Assembly (NCBI GenBank): GCA_038496445.1
Contig: JALMLS010000552.1
Location: forward strand, 62,001-126,000
Direction of reading: 5' to 3'
Source: Trichosphaerium sp. ATCC 40318
Taxonomy: Eukaryota; Discosea; Flabellinia; Trichosidae
Length of the DNA stretch: 64,000 nt
Shown: positions 11,789-23,737 of the stretch, one piece after another
How positions within the stretch are numbered: position 1 is the first letter of the stretch
Layout of the letters: every line of letters begins with the position of its first letter
The notes under the pieces: generated by a model
Databases searched by the model: none
The model's input: the letters and a program-made list of their open reading frames with translations, nothing else
Told to the model about the DNA's origin: nothing
Made by a program: the position numbers and the translations under genes

Positions 11789-12295
11789 AAACTAACACCA
11801 ATAAAAATGTAAAAAACACAAACCAGACTTGGAAGAACGCTTTGTTATAAACACGTGCACGAAACATGCTATTTTCGTCGACGGTTCGTTTCAATAATCT
11901 CATGTTATGGCGAACCTCTCACACAAAAATATTACTAAACTCAAGCTATAGTAGTAACTCACAATAGCGTGGTTCACCTCGATTAAAAATCACATTCAAA
12001 AAACCTCATGTTTTTTTAGGAAGGTAGCAGTTACTCGCGGCACAACTACAAGACCGCATTGCAAGCGTTTACAAATGCGATACTGCAAAGTACGAAATAC
12101 AGATCCGAAAAGGCTCCAAGTTGTTTTTATCTGTTTACTCACTCCGGAACAGTACGCTACAATGCATTGGATGGCATTTCCTTCGTGTCGCGTCAACACA
12201 AAAACCCGGTAAACAACAATAAACAGTCTCTTTATTCAGACGTGATCTGTCTACATCTATGCTTATGGGACAACTAGTACCGGGTGTTTTTTCGA
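11789..12295. other. Intergenic, nothing recognised
   Basis: Short frames on both strands here are overlapping and lack any recognisable composition. Confidence 0.5.
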
Positions 12296-12548
12296 TCAAG
12301 CAGCACTAGCACCACGTATAATCATAATAATACCCCAAATGATAGCCCATAACCACCCAATAACTAGCCAGCATGTTACCTGTAGAAAAGCGTCAATTAA
12401 CGGGTTTTGAAACAAAATTGGCACAAGTGAGTAATTAGGCGCTACGCACCAATTGAATGAGTCCAATGATAATGTGAGAGATATTTAATCCATCAATAAC
12501 ACCCCCAACAATAACACCGATGCCAGGCAAGAAAATGTTGATGATTCT
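12296..12548 (-). CDS. Small membrane protein, possibly Pmp3/UPF0057-like; 5' end unresolved
   Basis: Two exons encode an almost wholly hydrophobic peptide. The first ends I-I-I-G-L-I-Q-L at a GTGCGT donor near 12447. The second begins after CAG near 12375 with W-L-V-I-G-W-L-W-A-I-I-W-G-I and ends with a TGA at 12296-12298. The phase-0 join keeps the frame. The pattern L-P-G-I-G-V-I-V-G-G, loop, then a second membrane helix resembles the two-helix Pmp3/YqaE family, but identity is low. The starting exon upstream of 12548 could not be assigned. Confidence 0.4.
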
Positions 12549-12864
12549 ACGTTACGGTAAGCAACAGGAGGCGATACAAACAGAAAGCCAAAAAAAAACG
12601 CAGCAAAAAAGATTTGGCATACCCAAGAATCAATGAGAGCATGCCCTCACAAGGCGTCTAAAGGTGATAAGAAACGGCAGAACAGTAAAAGTTTTTTTTT
12701 AGTTTTCGCTGTTGTTTTCTGTACCTTCAAGCCAGTAATGGTTTTAACAAGATCTCCAACGATGTTTGACATTGCACGTAGTAGAATTTATGGCAAAAAG
12801 CTAAGGAACGGTAAAACAGACTTAAGCCAACACCAAGCAACGTAGACAACAGGCTAATCGCAAA

Positions 12865-14762
12865 ATGCGCTCTCGCGGCTCCAATGGCCAAAGTAAAGGC
12901 AGACGCTACTTCACATATTTCGCTGGAGTTTGCGTAATACTCTTTTTCGTGTTTGTTTTCACACTACACCCTGGTGGTGATGATGGCCCAACAGCTGCGC
13001 CTGTAGTAATTGATCCAGCCACTTCACGCCCTGCAACAAGTGAAGCAAAGGTAGACCCTGTCGTTTCAACCGATGACCAACGATGGTCCCTTGACGTCAC
13101 CAAACAATCGAAGAGTTACGAGGTCCAGAAGAACCCAAAATGTTTCAATCCCAACTGTGCTGACCGAAATGGCGGTAATAAGTGGGCTGTAACTGCTTGC
13201 TCAAACAAGATCGCTTCAGAGTGGAACCAACAAGGCGTAAGCTCGGTAAACAGGTTTTTTGAGAATTACGGCGATGATCTCGGCAATTATAAGCAAGGAG
13301 CGCTTTGGGACGCGTATTGGCAGTTCCACAATGCGACAAAACTAGACAAAACTTGCGTAAATGCATTTACAAACCTCGCACTGGTTGCTACAAAGCTAGA
13401 GCGATATGATGACGCCCTCGCTACACTCGCGAAAGTACGTTACGCTTTGTTAACATGTTCGTTAAGATCCGCTGACATACGGTTAGGTTGAGTCTAAAGT
13501 GGATAGTTATCCAATCATTTTGGTGTACAAAGGTTAGCCGAGATTGTAAATTATAAATTAACTCACTGTTGGCTCTAGGTATCACCCAAGAGGCAAAGGG
13601 CGACAAAGCCGGTTCGTTGGTCACTTGGGAAGAAGCAATGAAGAAAAAACCATCGTTGTGGGAAGAATTTTTCGCATTAATTATGAAACGTCGTGGTTCA
13701 CCTCGTATGGTACGTGTAAAATCATATATTGATATTAGAACTGTTTTAAAACAAACTTTCCTCAATTCACAAAAAAAGAACGTGTAATTTTACGTTTTTA
13801 CGGGATCGTTGTACTAACAGTTACTCAAGCGTGAATACGACCATGAAGTAGAAAAAGACGCAACATTTAACTTATTTTTCTTTAAACAATTTTATCCTGT
13901 AGCGTACCATAACTACGCTCAACTACCTCCTCGTGTACGTGCTTATTATTTATTTTTTTTGGATTTAAAACCGATTCGCTAACTACACGCGTAGACACCA
14001 GATTTTTTTGCTGATAATAAGTTCATTATCTTACGTAAGATCGTGCACCCGTACCCATTGCGTACTCTACAGAAGTGTTATCACTCTTTGGTAAACTCAA
14101 ATCGTCTTAAACTTGGTGATCCTCAAGCTAAGCGTTATGTCGCATATAACTCACGTTGTATTGCTCATTTCCACTGGACTTTTACAGATCTAGTTAGAAG
14201 AGTACGTGGTCCTTCTTGTTGGCTTGTTTTTCCGAAGACAAAGTTCATTTTGCTTAAAGTTGTCTTAGGTCGTTGCACATGAAGCTAAAGCTACTTACAC
14301 CTACTTTGGCGGATATGTTGAGGGATCTTTCTTGCAACCTCATACTGATCGCTTCCAATGCGAGTTCACTTTCTCTATGAGTATTGAGGTAAGAAATTTG
14401 TTGTATTCAGTTAACAGCTTACTGAACTTACCTTAGAACAAACCTTGGGATGATCCTTGGCTCTTGTCTCTCGGTCATAAACCAAAGTTCCATAGAAAGG
14501 ATGACTGGCCAGGCCGTAACCCAGAGACAAAACCACCAGAGGAAGAAATTGTTGATGCCGACTTATTTGCTGGTAGACCTTTTTTTTTTTTTTTTGAAGT
14601 TTTTGGAGTCTTTGTTCTAAAACTTCGTTTGTAGGTGATGCTTTGCTTTTCATGGGCCGTCACTTGATTCACTTTAGAAGAGGCAAACTTAAAAAGAACC
14701 AGTGGACTAACCAGGCGTTTATGCACTTTGTTCAAAAAGATTTTACAAAAGCGCTTGGATAG
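12865..14762 (+). CDS. Membrane-anchored TPR protein with 2-oxoglutarate/Fe(II) oxygenase domain
   Basis: Seven exons can be joined: 12865-13434, 13579-13709, then starts near 13825, 14012, 14274, 14437 and 14634, ending TAG 14760-14762. Residues ~17-36 form a signal anchor (F-A-G-V-C-V-I-L-F-F-V-F-V-F). A TPR-like helix pair follows (A-F-T-N-L-A-L-V-A-T-K-L-E-R-Y-D-D-A-L). The C-terminal half has the double-stranded beta-helix signature: L-Q-P-H-T-D-R carries the H-x-D iron ligands. G-R-H-L-I-H-F-R-R-G carries the distal His and the 2OG-binding Arg. The preceding H-P-Y-P-L and Y-F-G-G-Y-V-E-G also fit this oxygenase group. Predicted role: hydroxylation of a luminal protein or peptide; substrate unknown. 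The frame is intact. Confidence 0.8.
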
Positions 14763-15009
14763 ATTTAGTTTATTTTCTCGGTGCTTGTTATAACTGCATA
14801 TTTGCGCCTGTATCAATACAATAAAATGGCAAATAAGTTTCTTTTTGCTTTAGTTTTTCTTTCTGTCTAAAGACACGTGAGACGGCAGAACGAGTAAAGT
14901 CTTTGACTTGTTAAATAATTTTGAAATTAACTTGTTTGACTTTTTTTTTTTTGCTGTTATTTTTTAATTACGTAATTTCTCGCCGATAGCGCATCTAAAC
15001 ACTACCACA

Positions 15010-16391
15010 ATGGCCGGATTGAGTTCTCTCGCTTCAAAACGATTACGAGAGATTGTTAAAAAGATAGATGATTACGAAGGGACAACAGTAAAGGATGTCC
15101 GCGCTCAATTGGAGGAAGCTGTAGACGAAGACCTGTCTGGTTTGGTCCACATCATCAAACAGCAAATATTTGATATTGTAAAAGATAAATTTAGTGGAGA
15201 TGGCGAAGAATCTTCAGAAGAAGGTGCGTTTTATTATATTTTTGTAAATATAACGTATCTCTACCACAATATGTTAATAACAGAGTTTATACGCTAAATA
15301 CCATTCCTGCACGCGCGGAGTGCCTGAAAAGCTTTAAATTAGAGCTTTTATGTTTTATACCGCCATAACCTTTATCTCTTTCTAACTCCCTTGTTGTTTT
15401 AGAAGAAGTAAAGCCTAAGACTACTGCTAAAAAGAGGAAACGAAAGAGCAGCGTGTCAAGCGTAACAACCACTAAACAAAAAACAATGACGTTATATCAA
15501 CTTGACGAACCTTTGGCTGCAGTTTGCGGTAAAGATAAGTCACCACGTCCTTGGGTGCTTAAACTTATTTGGGCCTATATCAGGTGAGACTTTAAAACGA
15601 ACTTGTTAGTACTCTGTGTTGTTGTTTGCTTACACGCTTGGTGAAGGGATGAAGAGAATGAAATTAAACGTGAAGGAACAGCAATTCATTGCGATGAAAA
15701 GTTGAAAGCACTCTTTGAAAAGGATGTTATATCTAACGCAGATATCATGGGAGGTTAGTAGTAGTAAACAGAGAGCATTCTTTTTGTCTTCTTCAAAACA
15801 ATCTTCCTCTACGCGCTCATTATTTCCGTTTAATTATACTCCTTTTGTGCCTCTCTTCTCTTGTTGGTAGTTCCTTTCTTCAACTGACGTTCATAATTCC
15901 AGGTATCTCACCACATATGGTTAAACTTGAGGAAACCATTACTGTAGAAGTAGAAGTAAAGCAACCAAAGGCTAAAGCTCCTAGAAAAACAAAAGCAGCC
16001 GCTCCACCAAAAAGAAGAGAAAACTTCGTAAGGCCGTAGAACCTGATCCAGTAAAGTACTACGATGATGATGATGAGGATGCAATGGACTTAGACCAATC
16101 TCACCTAAACCGAGAATTAAAGTAAAACGCGATCCAGAAGACGAGAACGGAGAGCCTTTGTACTTGCTTTCAAAGCGCTTAAAGAAATTTATCAACAAAG
16201 ATCGCGCTACGCGTGAAGAAGTTCACAGCAAAATTCAAGACCATCTCAAAGAAGAAGGATTGTGGGACGAAGATAAGAAGGTAGCTACTATTTCTGAAAA
16301 GTTAAACAAAGATCTTTTCCATATGAGCGGAGAAGTAACTTTTGAGAGACTTGATAAGCTTGTTAGTAAGCATATGAAGTTGAAGAAGTGA
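15010..16391 (+). CDS. DEK_C / double SWIB-domain protein; two apparent one-base shifts
   Basis: Exon 1 (15010-15223) encodes an N-terminal helical domain of the DEK C-terminal type (T-V-K-D-V-R-A-Q-L-E-E). Exons 2-4 encode a first SWIB domain: L-D-E-P-L-A-A-V-C-G, R-P-W-V-L-K-L-I-W-A-Y-I, I-H-C-D-E-K-L-K-A-L-F. A second SWIB-like domain fills the end (L-S-K-R-L-K-K-F-I, H-S-K-I-Q-D-H-L-K-E-E, L-D-K-L-V-S-K-H). DEK_C plus SWIB is the layout of UAF30-type RNA polymerase I factors and related chromatin proteins. Between the SWIB domains the frame slips twice. One slip is at the A-run near 16012-16018; the other is near 16085-16100. The first looks like a missing A in a homopolymer. Stop TGA 16389-16391. 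Confidence 0.75.
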
Positions 16392-16591
16392 AAGAGAAGA
16401 ACAGGGAAGTAAATTATATGAACCAAAAAAAACCTTTACAAAAATAAAAAAAAATTGTATAAGACCTTTTGTTACGTGTACCATTAAGACCTTTGGTTAC
16501 CAAACATTTTTCATGACTTATGTTGAATACTTTGTGTTTTCATTACTGCTATTGGAGTCCAAAGAATACACCACAGATACAATTTGAGAGA

Positions 16592-18823
16592 ATGAAGCAG
16601 TTGAAAAAGTTGATGTCCAAACAAGCTGTAAAAGCACGTGTTGTACGTAAACCAATTGGTAACTAGTAAATTACTATCGCATTACTTTTATTGTCTGTAA
16701 ACCCAACGGCCTATGGAGAGGAAACAAGTATTCAATGCCTACTAACGCTGGGTAGTCTAAATCATCAGAAAACAAACCACATGAAGTGAAAGTGGTATTT
16801 GTTGGTTCGCTCTTATTTATTATTACTTAAATTGTTGTTTCATTGTATAGAAATTCGACAAGATAAACAGTGAAATACCTAATGCAAATGTAGGGGCTAC
16901 AGGTGCGGGTAAATCTTCAATAGTAAATCGCTTCACACGTGACCATTTTGACGACAAGATTCATTTCACTGTGCGTATCATTCATATTTTCCACTTTGAT
17001 TTTAACGGCAATGTAATGAGAACCAGTTCCTTGGCTAGTTCCTTACTTGACATTAAATGTTACTTTCCTTTGTCTTAGTTCTGTGTAGTATAATAAAGAG
17101 GTGGCTTCAACAGAGGTAAAAATTGATGCCGCCACCGTGAGGCTCAAAATATGGGTAAAGATCTAATACTACAAGCCTTTTTTAACTTTCATTTGTAGGA
17201 TATTGCAGGTATGTCTTTGAAACAGTTAAGTAGTTATTGTATGTAGGTTATAAGGGAGAATTACATGATGTACATTTTACTCACGTTTTCTGTAGTACAG
17301 TTGTTGCTCTACTGTTTTATCTCATTAAGATGTCAACTAATGCTAAATAGTGGTCATACTTTAGGAATGCTTCGGGTGTCATGGTTGTATGTGATATTAC
17401 AAACGACTCAACTTTAAAAGCATGCCTACAATGGCATCAATATTTAAAAGATATTCATGTCACTTTCTTACAACACACTAAAGATCCTGGTCCTACTATA
17501 CTTCTACTAAACAAAGTATGTTAATTATTTTAAGGAGATCGTATAAAATTCTAGAAATGGAGCTGGCTGACAAGCTTAGATTGACAAGAGAGCGTCAAGC
17601 GATTTTACCAAAAGTGATGATGAGATGAAACAGTTCTGCGAAAAACATGGATTCCTAACGTGGTTTGAAGTGTCAGCAAAAGAAAATATCAATATCAATG
17701 AATCTGTCTTGTATTTGGTTGAAGAAATAGTCAAAAAAAGAGAAAAAGATGAATTAGTAGAAAACAAAGTTCTGAAACCGCCAGAAGTTCTAGCAAAAAA
17801 CATAGGTGACAAATCAGTTCCATATGTGAAAGACACTTCTAAGGTTGATCAAACTCATCCTTGTGGTATTCTTGAACAGTCAATTCTAATGAAACAAAAT
17901 ACCAGCAGGGTACCAGTAATCAATACAGAGAATGACGAAAAGAACAACAACTTGAAACCATTTAAAGAGATTTGTGAAAATTTGAAAACAGAACACAAGC
18001 GTCTGTCAAAGGCTTTGATTGACCCCAATCACAAGTACACCAAGATTGGAGACTCACCAGACCATATGTACATGATCAAAGATGCATTGAAATCCTCCGA
18101 TATACAAAAAAACAAAGAGGAATATGTTGATGAGGTAGAGTACTTTTAAACAACATGTTGGTTCAACGTCAAGCTGACTTACTGTGTCACTAATTTTTTT
18201 TAATTTGCATAGTTTGATCCAAATAATGGTAATTACCTTCCTAATAATACACAAAACTTATCAAGTGATATGCCACTACAAGATCAACAATATTTGGACA
18301 AGGTACATCTTTACTCAAATGATTTGACTTGTGCAAGTAAAGAACAGTATTTCACAAAGGATTAATTAATTTCTAACACGACACCCCATAGTTTGACAAT
18401 CCTAGCAAGCAATGTACTCCTGTCATGTTTGAAGAATACAAAGATGTTGCTTCTTTGTCTTCCATGATGGGCGTTGTAGTATCCAATGTTGTAGGGTCTG
18501 CAGATTCATGGATGGAAAAGGATAGTTTCATTGGCGATCCTGAGGTGTAGCTACACCACCTCATTATCAATAAAGTTAACTTCTGTTAGCCAATATTCAC
18601 TTCTTCAATGAATTCACACCAACAGCCCAACAAAGAACTTGATTGGAAAGAAAGACTTGTCAAGGTAGGCATTGAAAATAGAAGAGCGCAAGAACTTGGA
18701 TCATTGATGAACGATGTGGTAGTTAGAGTGACTGATGTTACTGGACATACTTTATTAGAACTTGGATTCACTACCAGTGAGCGTATCAAAGTCATCAAAG
18801 CAAAGAGGAACAACATGCTTTGA
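16592..18823 (+). CDS. Rab32-like small GTPase with C-terminal SAM-like domain (G1)
   Basis: Exons: 16592-16642, 16756-16804, 16894-16970, 17089-17154, microexon 17199-17208, then others to the TGA 18821-18823. The P-loop is G-A-T-G-A-G-K-S-S, assembled across the second intron. The base motif is N-K/I-D split by an intron, and the last motif is V-S-A-K. The segment F-C-E-K-H-G-F-L-T-W-F-E-V-S-A-K-E-N-I-N-I is strongly Rab32/38/29-like. Switch II reads D-I-A-G-Y, so the catalytic Gln is missing. There is no prenylation motif. Instead a long polar linker carries Y-T-K-I-G-D-S-P-D-H and S-W-M-E-K-D, and the end is SAM-like (D-W-K-E-R-L-V-K-V-G-I ... E-L-G-F-T-T-S-E-R-I). The frame is intact. 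It lies upstream of the RCC1 gene R2. Confidence 0.85.
17199..17208 (+). other. 10-nt microexon encoding the D-x-A-G switch II core
   Basis: GATATTGCAG sits between TTTGTAG and GTATGT and is needed to join the preceding Trp codon to the next exon. Equivalent 10-nt exons are at 24338-24347 (G2), 29032-29041 (G3) and, on the minus strand, 45510-45519 (G5). Confidence 0.8.
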
Positions 18824-19058
18824 CAAAGGGGCCTAATATCACAAACGCTGTAGTATGAACTACCAATATTAAACGGAAATATGATGTTGTTCATTAATTA
18901 AGATACACTAACTCAGACACGCCCTTTATTTTGAAGTTGAGGTGCTTTTCGCACACTCAAGCCTTTACATAAAGTACAGCTACAATGTGCACGAACTATG
19001 TAGCACATGCCTAGCGAATGCATAATTAGTTCATTTTTTGTTTTGTAAAGTGCTCATA

Positions 19059-19580
19059 TTGTCTGTGTTGTCAAGTTTTACTAATATTTTCTGAGTTTCT
19101 AGCACTTTAGCAGATCTAGCAAGAATTGACACTTGTGTCAAATGGTGTAGATCTATCACAATGTGAACTATTGGCGTGCCATTAATCACAATGCTGTCTA
19201 TCATAATACGACTTACGTCCCTTAAGTGTAAACACATTTTTAATGTCTGTTTCAAAGACATTGGCAAGACGATTGCAGTATTTTACGTAGACACTGCACA
19301 TGCAGGTTAAGACCACATCAGTCTTTATTGCGATAAAAGCGAAATAAAAGGTTATAGGACTGTATCTTTCCCAGCTCTTACATAAGAGACAGTTTTATTG
19401 GAACTAGAGATACGGTTGGATTCGCAATAAAATTTCCGCTTGACTATGTAAGCGCATTACATTTTAAAAAAGTGAGATTTGCAAGTTCTGTCAGAAGCCA
19501 AATCCGTCAGATCTGACAGATAAGGCAGAAACTGGTTTTGTATGCTAAAAGTCAGTCTGGCTGAAAACTTGAACGAAACG
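19059..19580. mobile_element. TA-flanked terminal-inverted-repeat element, copy 1
   Basis: The left 240 bp and right 140 bp match the two ends of the longer element at 49424-50193. The ends are inverted repeats sharing TCAAGTTTT, and a TA lies on both sides. It has no coding capacity. It sits directly upstream of the RCC1 gene R2 and may carry part of its promoter. Confidence 0.65.
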
Positions 19581-19672
19581 TATTGACCTCCTGCATGGAG
19601 CATGGTGATGTAGTGGGAGAAAAGTTCCCGCTTGTCAAAATAACTAAACATTTACACCATAAAAGCACATTT

Positions 19673-22659
19673 ATGGCTGAGCCGCAATCAAACGAGGTTA
19701 ATTTACAATATGTTAACCGGTTGGCCACTGGTTGGAATTATTCAATGGCAATCGCAGACGATGGCTTTGTTTACACGTGGGGACTAAACAATGACCGCCA
19801 ATTGGGTAATACAGCCGACAAAAAGAGTTCTATCGCAAGACCAATACAGTCACTCATAAATATTGTCTGTATTGCTGCTGGATCCTACCATAGCCTTGCA
19901 GCTGATTCAAGCGGTATTGTGTATGCATGGGGCTGTAATTCAGATGGTCAAGCGGGTTTGGGTCACTTTGAGTCACCTGTTTCGTCACCAACACGTGTTC
20001 CAAATCTCACAAATATCACTCATGTCGCTGCCTTTAATGCAAGTATGGCGTTATCACAATCAGGTAATGTCTACTCTTGGGGAAGCAACTACCACGGTGA
20101 ATTGGGTCATTCGTTTCGTGAAGTAGTTTCATTTCCAATAGTAATTCCTCATCTTGAAAAAGTCACAAAAATTGAAACTAGTGAGTGTGTAAGTGGAGCA
20201 ATTACATCAAAAGGTAATGTATTTCTTTGGGGAACAAACTCTATCGGGGACATAGACAAATCATTATTCTTGAAACGAAATAGAATTTCATGTGTTCCAA
20301 TTATTGAAAATGCCACTGATATTGCCATTGGTCGTTATCACGTGCTTGTTCTCCTCAAGTCAGGACAAGTATTTTCTTTTGGATGTAACAAAGATGGGTG
20401 TCTTGGGTTAGGGCGGCTTGGAATCTTGGTAAAAAAAGAGTATGCTCGAGGTATAATTAAAGGATTCAACAATATCAAATCTATCCATGCTGGTCACAAT
20501 TCATCATTTGCAATTGATGATGAAGGTTGTTTGTTTGCTTGGGGTAAAGGGAAATGGATGGATCGGTTCAAATCAAAGACACCATTAAAATTACCTGGAA
20601 AATATCGTGAGTTTGCCCACAAACGAGCCCATTCGTTGGCAATATCTCAAGATTTTAGACTAGTCACAGGTACGGGCAGTCTCAACAGTGATGGCGAATC
20701 AGAACCACAGAACTTGATGTTCAATCACAACAAAGTAATGTCACGTTTTTCAGTATGTTACACTCAATGATATTTAGATACATCGTCAAGAATTGGATAA
20801 ACAACCCATCAACAAATCATCAATCAAAGTACATCTATCTGATGATGAGATGTTCATGTCAAAAAAAGTCATTCGAGATGTACCTCAGAAATTTGGAGAA
20901 TCAAAACAAGATCTTGACATTCTTGAAAATGCACGTCATCTCATTCAGTTCAAACAAAGACAAGACCTCAAACAAATCATTGACAACAATGTAAGTCTTC
21001 ACTATGTAACTTCCATTGATCAGTAACTCTTTTGACTTTTTAGGACGGCTCAGTTGATTCAATCAAGCATGAATCAAATCAACAACCACCTTTAATCAAT
21101 GTAAGTCTTCTTTATGTAACTTCCATTGATCATTAACTCTTCTATCTTTTAAGGATGATTCAGTTAAGCTCATTAGGACTAGTAACTGAAAAAATTAGGA
21201 CTAGTACAATTTTCGTTCACACCGCGTGAAGTTGCGTTAATTTCAATAGAGCCCTTATTGTCAGGTTACAATCTAGTGCGTTTATAATATGCTATATATA
21301 GTGCAGGCGACCAACACATCATTCTCACGGATGCAATCACAAATTGTAAGTGTACTGGTCAAACTCAAGTTTAGTAAATGCAACATAGCAGGGTGCTCGT
21401 CAGTTTGAATCCCATAGAAGGAGTTGGTTCGCCAACAAAATCAAGTAACATTGTTAAGAGACATAACCTTATCATGGTAAAGTCTGTGGAGAATAGGTTT
21501 GTCACTCATTGGAGTGCCAAAAAAAATACTAGGTTGAGACACATATTAACTGAATTGAAACACGTTCATACATCTGTAAGTCTCTGGGCGAGTACATTTA
21601 ATTTAATATTGCTTTTTAGAAGTATGCTAATACAATGACTTGCATCAAAGGGTTTTCAGTGCTTTTCGATTTTCTTGGGCCAGGTGAGTGGCCTTTCACA
21701 ACTTTTTGGATGGCTCAAATTGCACAGCCGCTACTTACCTTCAGAATTGTTCTCTTCGGTTTTATTATGTCAATTGAGGTGTTCAGTAAGGACTAATGGA
21801 TAACAGTAATTGCTGTTAATTATTGATTTGCCAATACTTTTTTTTTACTGTAGACTATCTTCGATGCAATGAAATTCTGTGATTTATTGAACCAATTATT
21901 TTTGATTTTGAACTACACATGTATGCTTCCTGTGCTTCAATGATGAAGCCAATACATGCGCTGGTACAAAATCACCTAGGCTCCAGGGTATATGTTACAT
22001 TGTTACCAACGCCTTTACTACGACAGTTCAGCTTGACAAATGATGTAAAAGTTTTCACGTGACAAACTTCTTTAAAGAAGGTGAATTTGAAAAATCTTAC
22101 TGATAGTTCTGGATTGGCACGGTTACAGCCATATCTAAGAACCCCCACCCAATAACTCTGTACTTGAGTACTTTTTGCCTTGCAAGATACCACCACACCT
22201 TTAGTTTGTGTTGAATGTTATGTACATCGCTTATTTTTTGTGTGTTAATCGATGCACGTGTTGAACTGGCGTTTTTCGTCTTTTGTGGGCTTTTTCTTAT
22301 GGTTTGTCAAACGAGCCTCTTAGCATGTCTATCATATGTGCGAGATGCGTTTCCGAGTATTTTTGAGCTGTTTTGACCAAGTTTTACAAGGGTTACTAGT
22401 CCTAATTTTTTTTTTTACTAGCCCGAACGAATTAACATCAACGAATCAAATCAACAACCACCTTTAATCAATGCTGATGAGCTTGTATCAACACAATCAT
22501 GGATGGATAAGTTTGAAACGATCAACCTTGACAATGTAACAACTACAACTAGATCGTATGTGTGCTGACTTGAAAGATATCACAGGTGAGATTATGAAAG
22601 AGCTTGGATTCACACTACTTGAACGTCTCCAGTTTATTAGATACCAAGACAACCACTAA
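19673..22659 (+). pseudogene. RCC1 propeller gene (R2) interrupted by a transposon and lacking half its SAM-like tail
   Basis: The ATG at 19673 (M-A-E-P-Q-S-N-E-V) is the same as in R3. The upstream in-frame stretch is also similar in both, so an earlier start is possible. Exon 1 to about 20734 encodes a seven-blade-like RCC1 propeller with repeated W-G-x-N and Q-L-G motifs and no breaks. Linker exons follow: I-H-R-Q-E-L-D-K-Q to 20990, then D-G-S-V-D-S. At the TTAA of 21164-21167 the next exon is interrupted by a 1264-bp element. Coding similarity to R3 resumes after 22435 with S-W-M-D-K, but a deletion near 22545 removes the first half of the SAM-like domain. The end (D-I-T-G-E-I-M-K-E-L-G-F) remains to the TAA at 22657-22659. 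The propeller may still be expressed as a truncated protein. Confidence 0.8.
21168..22431. mobile_element. TTAA-flanked inverted-repeat element, piggyBac-like, non-autonomous
   Basis: It is flanked by TTAA at 21164-21167 and 22432-22435, exactly where the paralogous R3 exon is continuous (GATGATTCAGTTAACATC). The termini are imperfect inverted repeats of about 37 bp, both holding ATTAGGACTAGTA after an A-rich run. No transposase frame is seen inside. TTAA duplication is typical of piggyBac elements; the family name is an inference from the target site. Confidence 0.8.
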
Positions 22660-22871
22660 AATGTTACAAGTTGCCACATATCTTATTACCAACACATGTC
22701 AACATAGAATTTAATAAACAATAACGTAGTCAGATCACAAATGTGTTTTATATCATAAGGCTCCTCCTTGTTAGCACTATGAAACTTTTGGTAAGTGACT
22801 CTTTAATTGAGCTATTCAAAGGTACTTGCTACCAGGAACCTCTTTCCTTAGGAGCAAAACATTTCGAATGA

Positions 22872-23528
22872 CTATGTCTTTTTGTTGTACAGTCTAATGA
22901 AATGATGTGTCCTTAGTTTCCCATTTGTTTCCCATTCTCTGTACTCTCCTTCCATCGATCCATTGGTGTAATTACAATGCATGTACATCTGTCCATTGAA
23001 ATACCATTCCTTGTATTCTCCTTCTCGATTTCCGTTTACACAATAACCATGCCTGCAAACTTTACCATTTCTATGCCACTGTCTGAACTCTCCTTCCTTC
23101 AAGTCATTGACATAGTTACATCGTATCTCTAGCTCTCCAGTGTTGTACCATTTCTTGTACTCTCCTTCTCGGTTACCATCAATATATGTACTCTTCTCCT
23201 TTAACTGGCTATTGTTGTACCAACTCTTGCACTCACCATCAAGTCTTCCATGAGTCCAAGTTTCCATAGCAATGACTTGATGTTTTACGAAGATTGACGA
23301 AGATTTCTGCTCAACCGGTTTTCCATGGTTTGTGGTTGAAGAGATACGCTTGTACTTCAGCCATTTTCCATGTTTTTTCATCTCACCATCAAACCTTGTT
23401 GTTGTAGCTGTTTGTTTTGATAACAATGGCCATAATACATACACTTCGACGCCCATATCAATAATATCGAGCTGTAGCTCACATGGAAGATTCAACAAAG
23501 TGGAAATACGCGATTGTAACGTTTTGGT
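22872..23528 (-). CDS. F-box-like protein with MORN-variant (YwqK-like) repeats; first exon not found
   Basis: The main exon begins after an AG near 23529 and ends at 22872. Residues ~10-45 look like a short F-box (L-L-N-L-P-C-E-L-Q-L-D-I-I-D). At least six repeats of about 23 residues follow, of the form G-E-Y-K-x-W-Y-x-N-G-x-L. Such repeats occur in bacterial YwqK-type proteins, in many protists and in Marseillevirus- and pithovirus-like genomes, where they are also combined with F-boxes. They probably mediate protein or membrane contacts. No ATG is suitable in this exon, so a short first exon must lie upstream. A paralogue is at 60121 and a relic at 59775. Confidence 0.65.
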   Translation of the reverse strand, partial: TKTLQSRISTLLNLPCELQLDIIDMGVEVYVLWPLLSKQTATTTRFDGEMKKHGKWLKYKRISSTTNHGKPVEQKSSSIFVKHQVIAMETWTHGRLDGECKSWYNNSQLKEKSTYIDGNREGEYKKWYNTGELEIRCNYVNDLKEGEFRQWHRNGKVCRHGYCVNGNREGEYKEWYFNGQMYMHCNYTNGSMEGEYREWETNGKLRTHHFIRLYNKKT

Positions 23529-23737
23529 CTATTATGACGTTCATTAGCAAATTGGCTATAACGTGGGTACGCAATATACCGTAATATTTGACGCCATTTC
23601 AATGCAGTGTGTTGAGTTAGGAGCGTAGGTTTTCATGTTAAGTCAATTGTCTGGTTCAAGATTCTTTAAGCCTCTTACTTTTTGTTTACGAGCATCTTGA
23701 AGACATACGTGGCTGGAATTAAATTCACCATTCAAAA

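Noticed and set aside
12633-12845. 70-codon plus-strand frame before the oxygenase gene.
   Set aside because: The sequence is basic low-complexity and the oxygenase has its own well-placed ATG and signal anchor at 12865.
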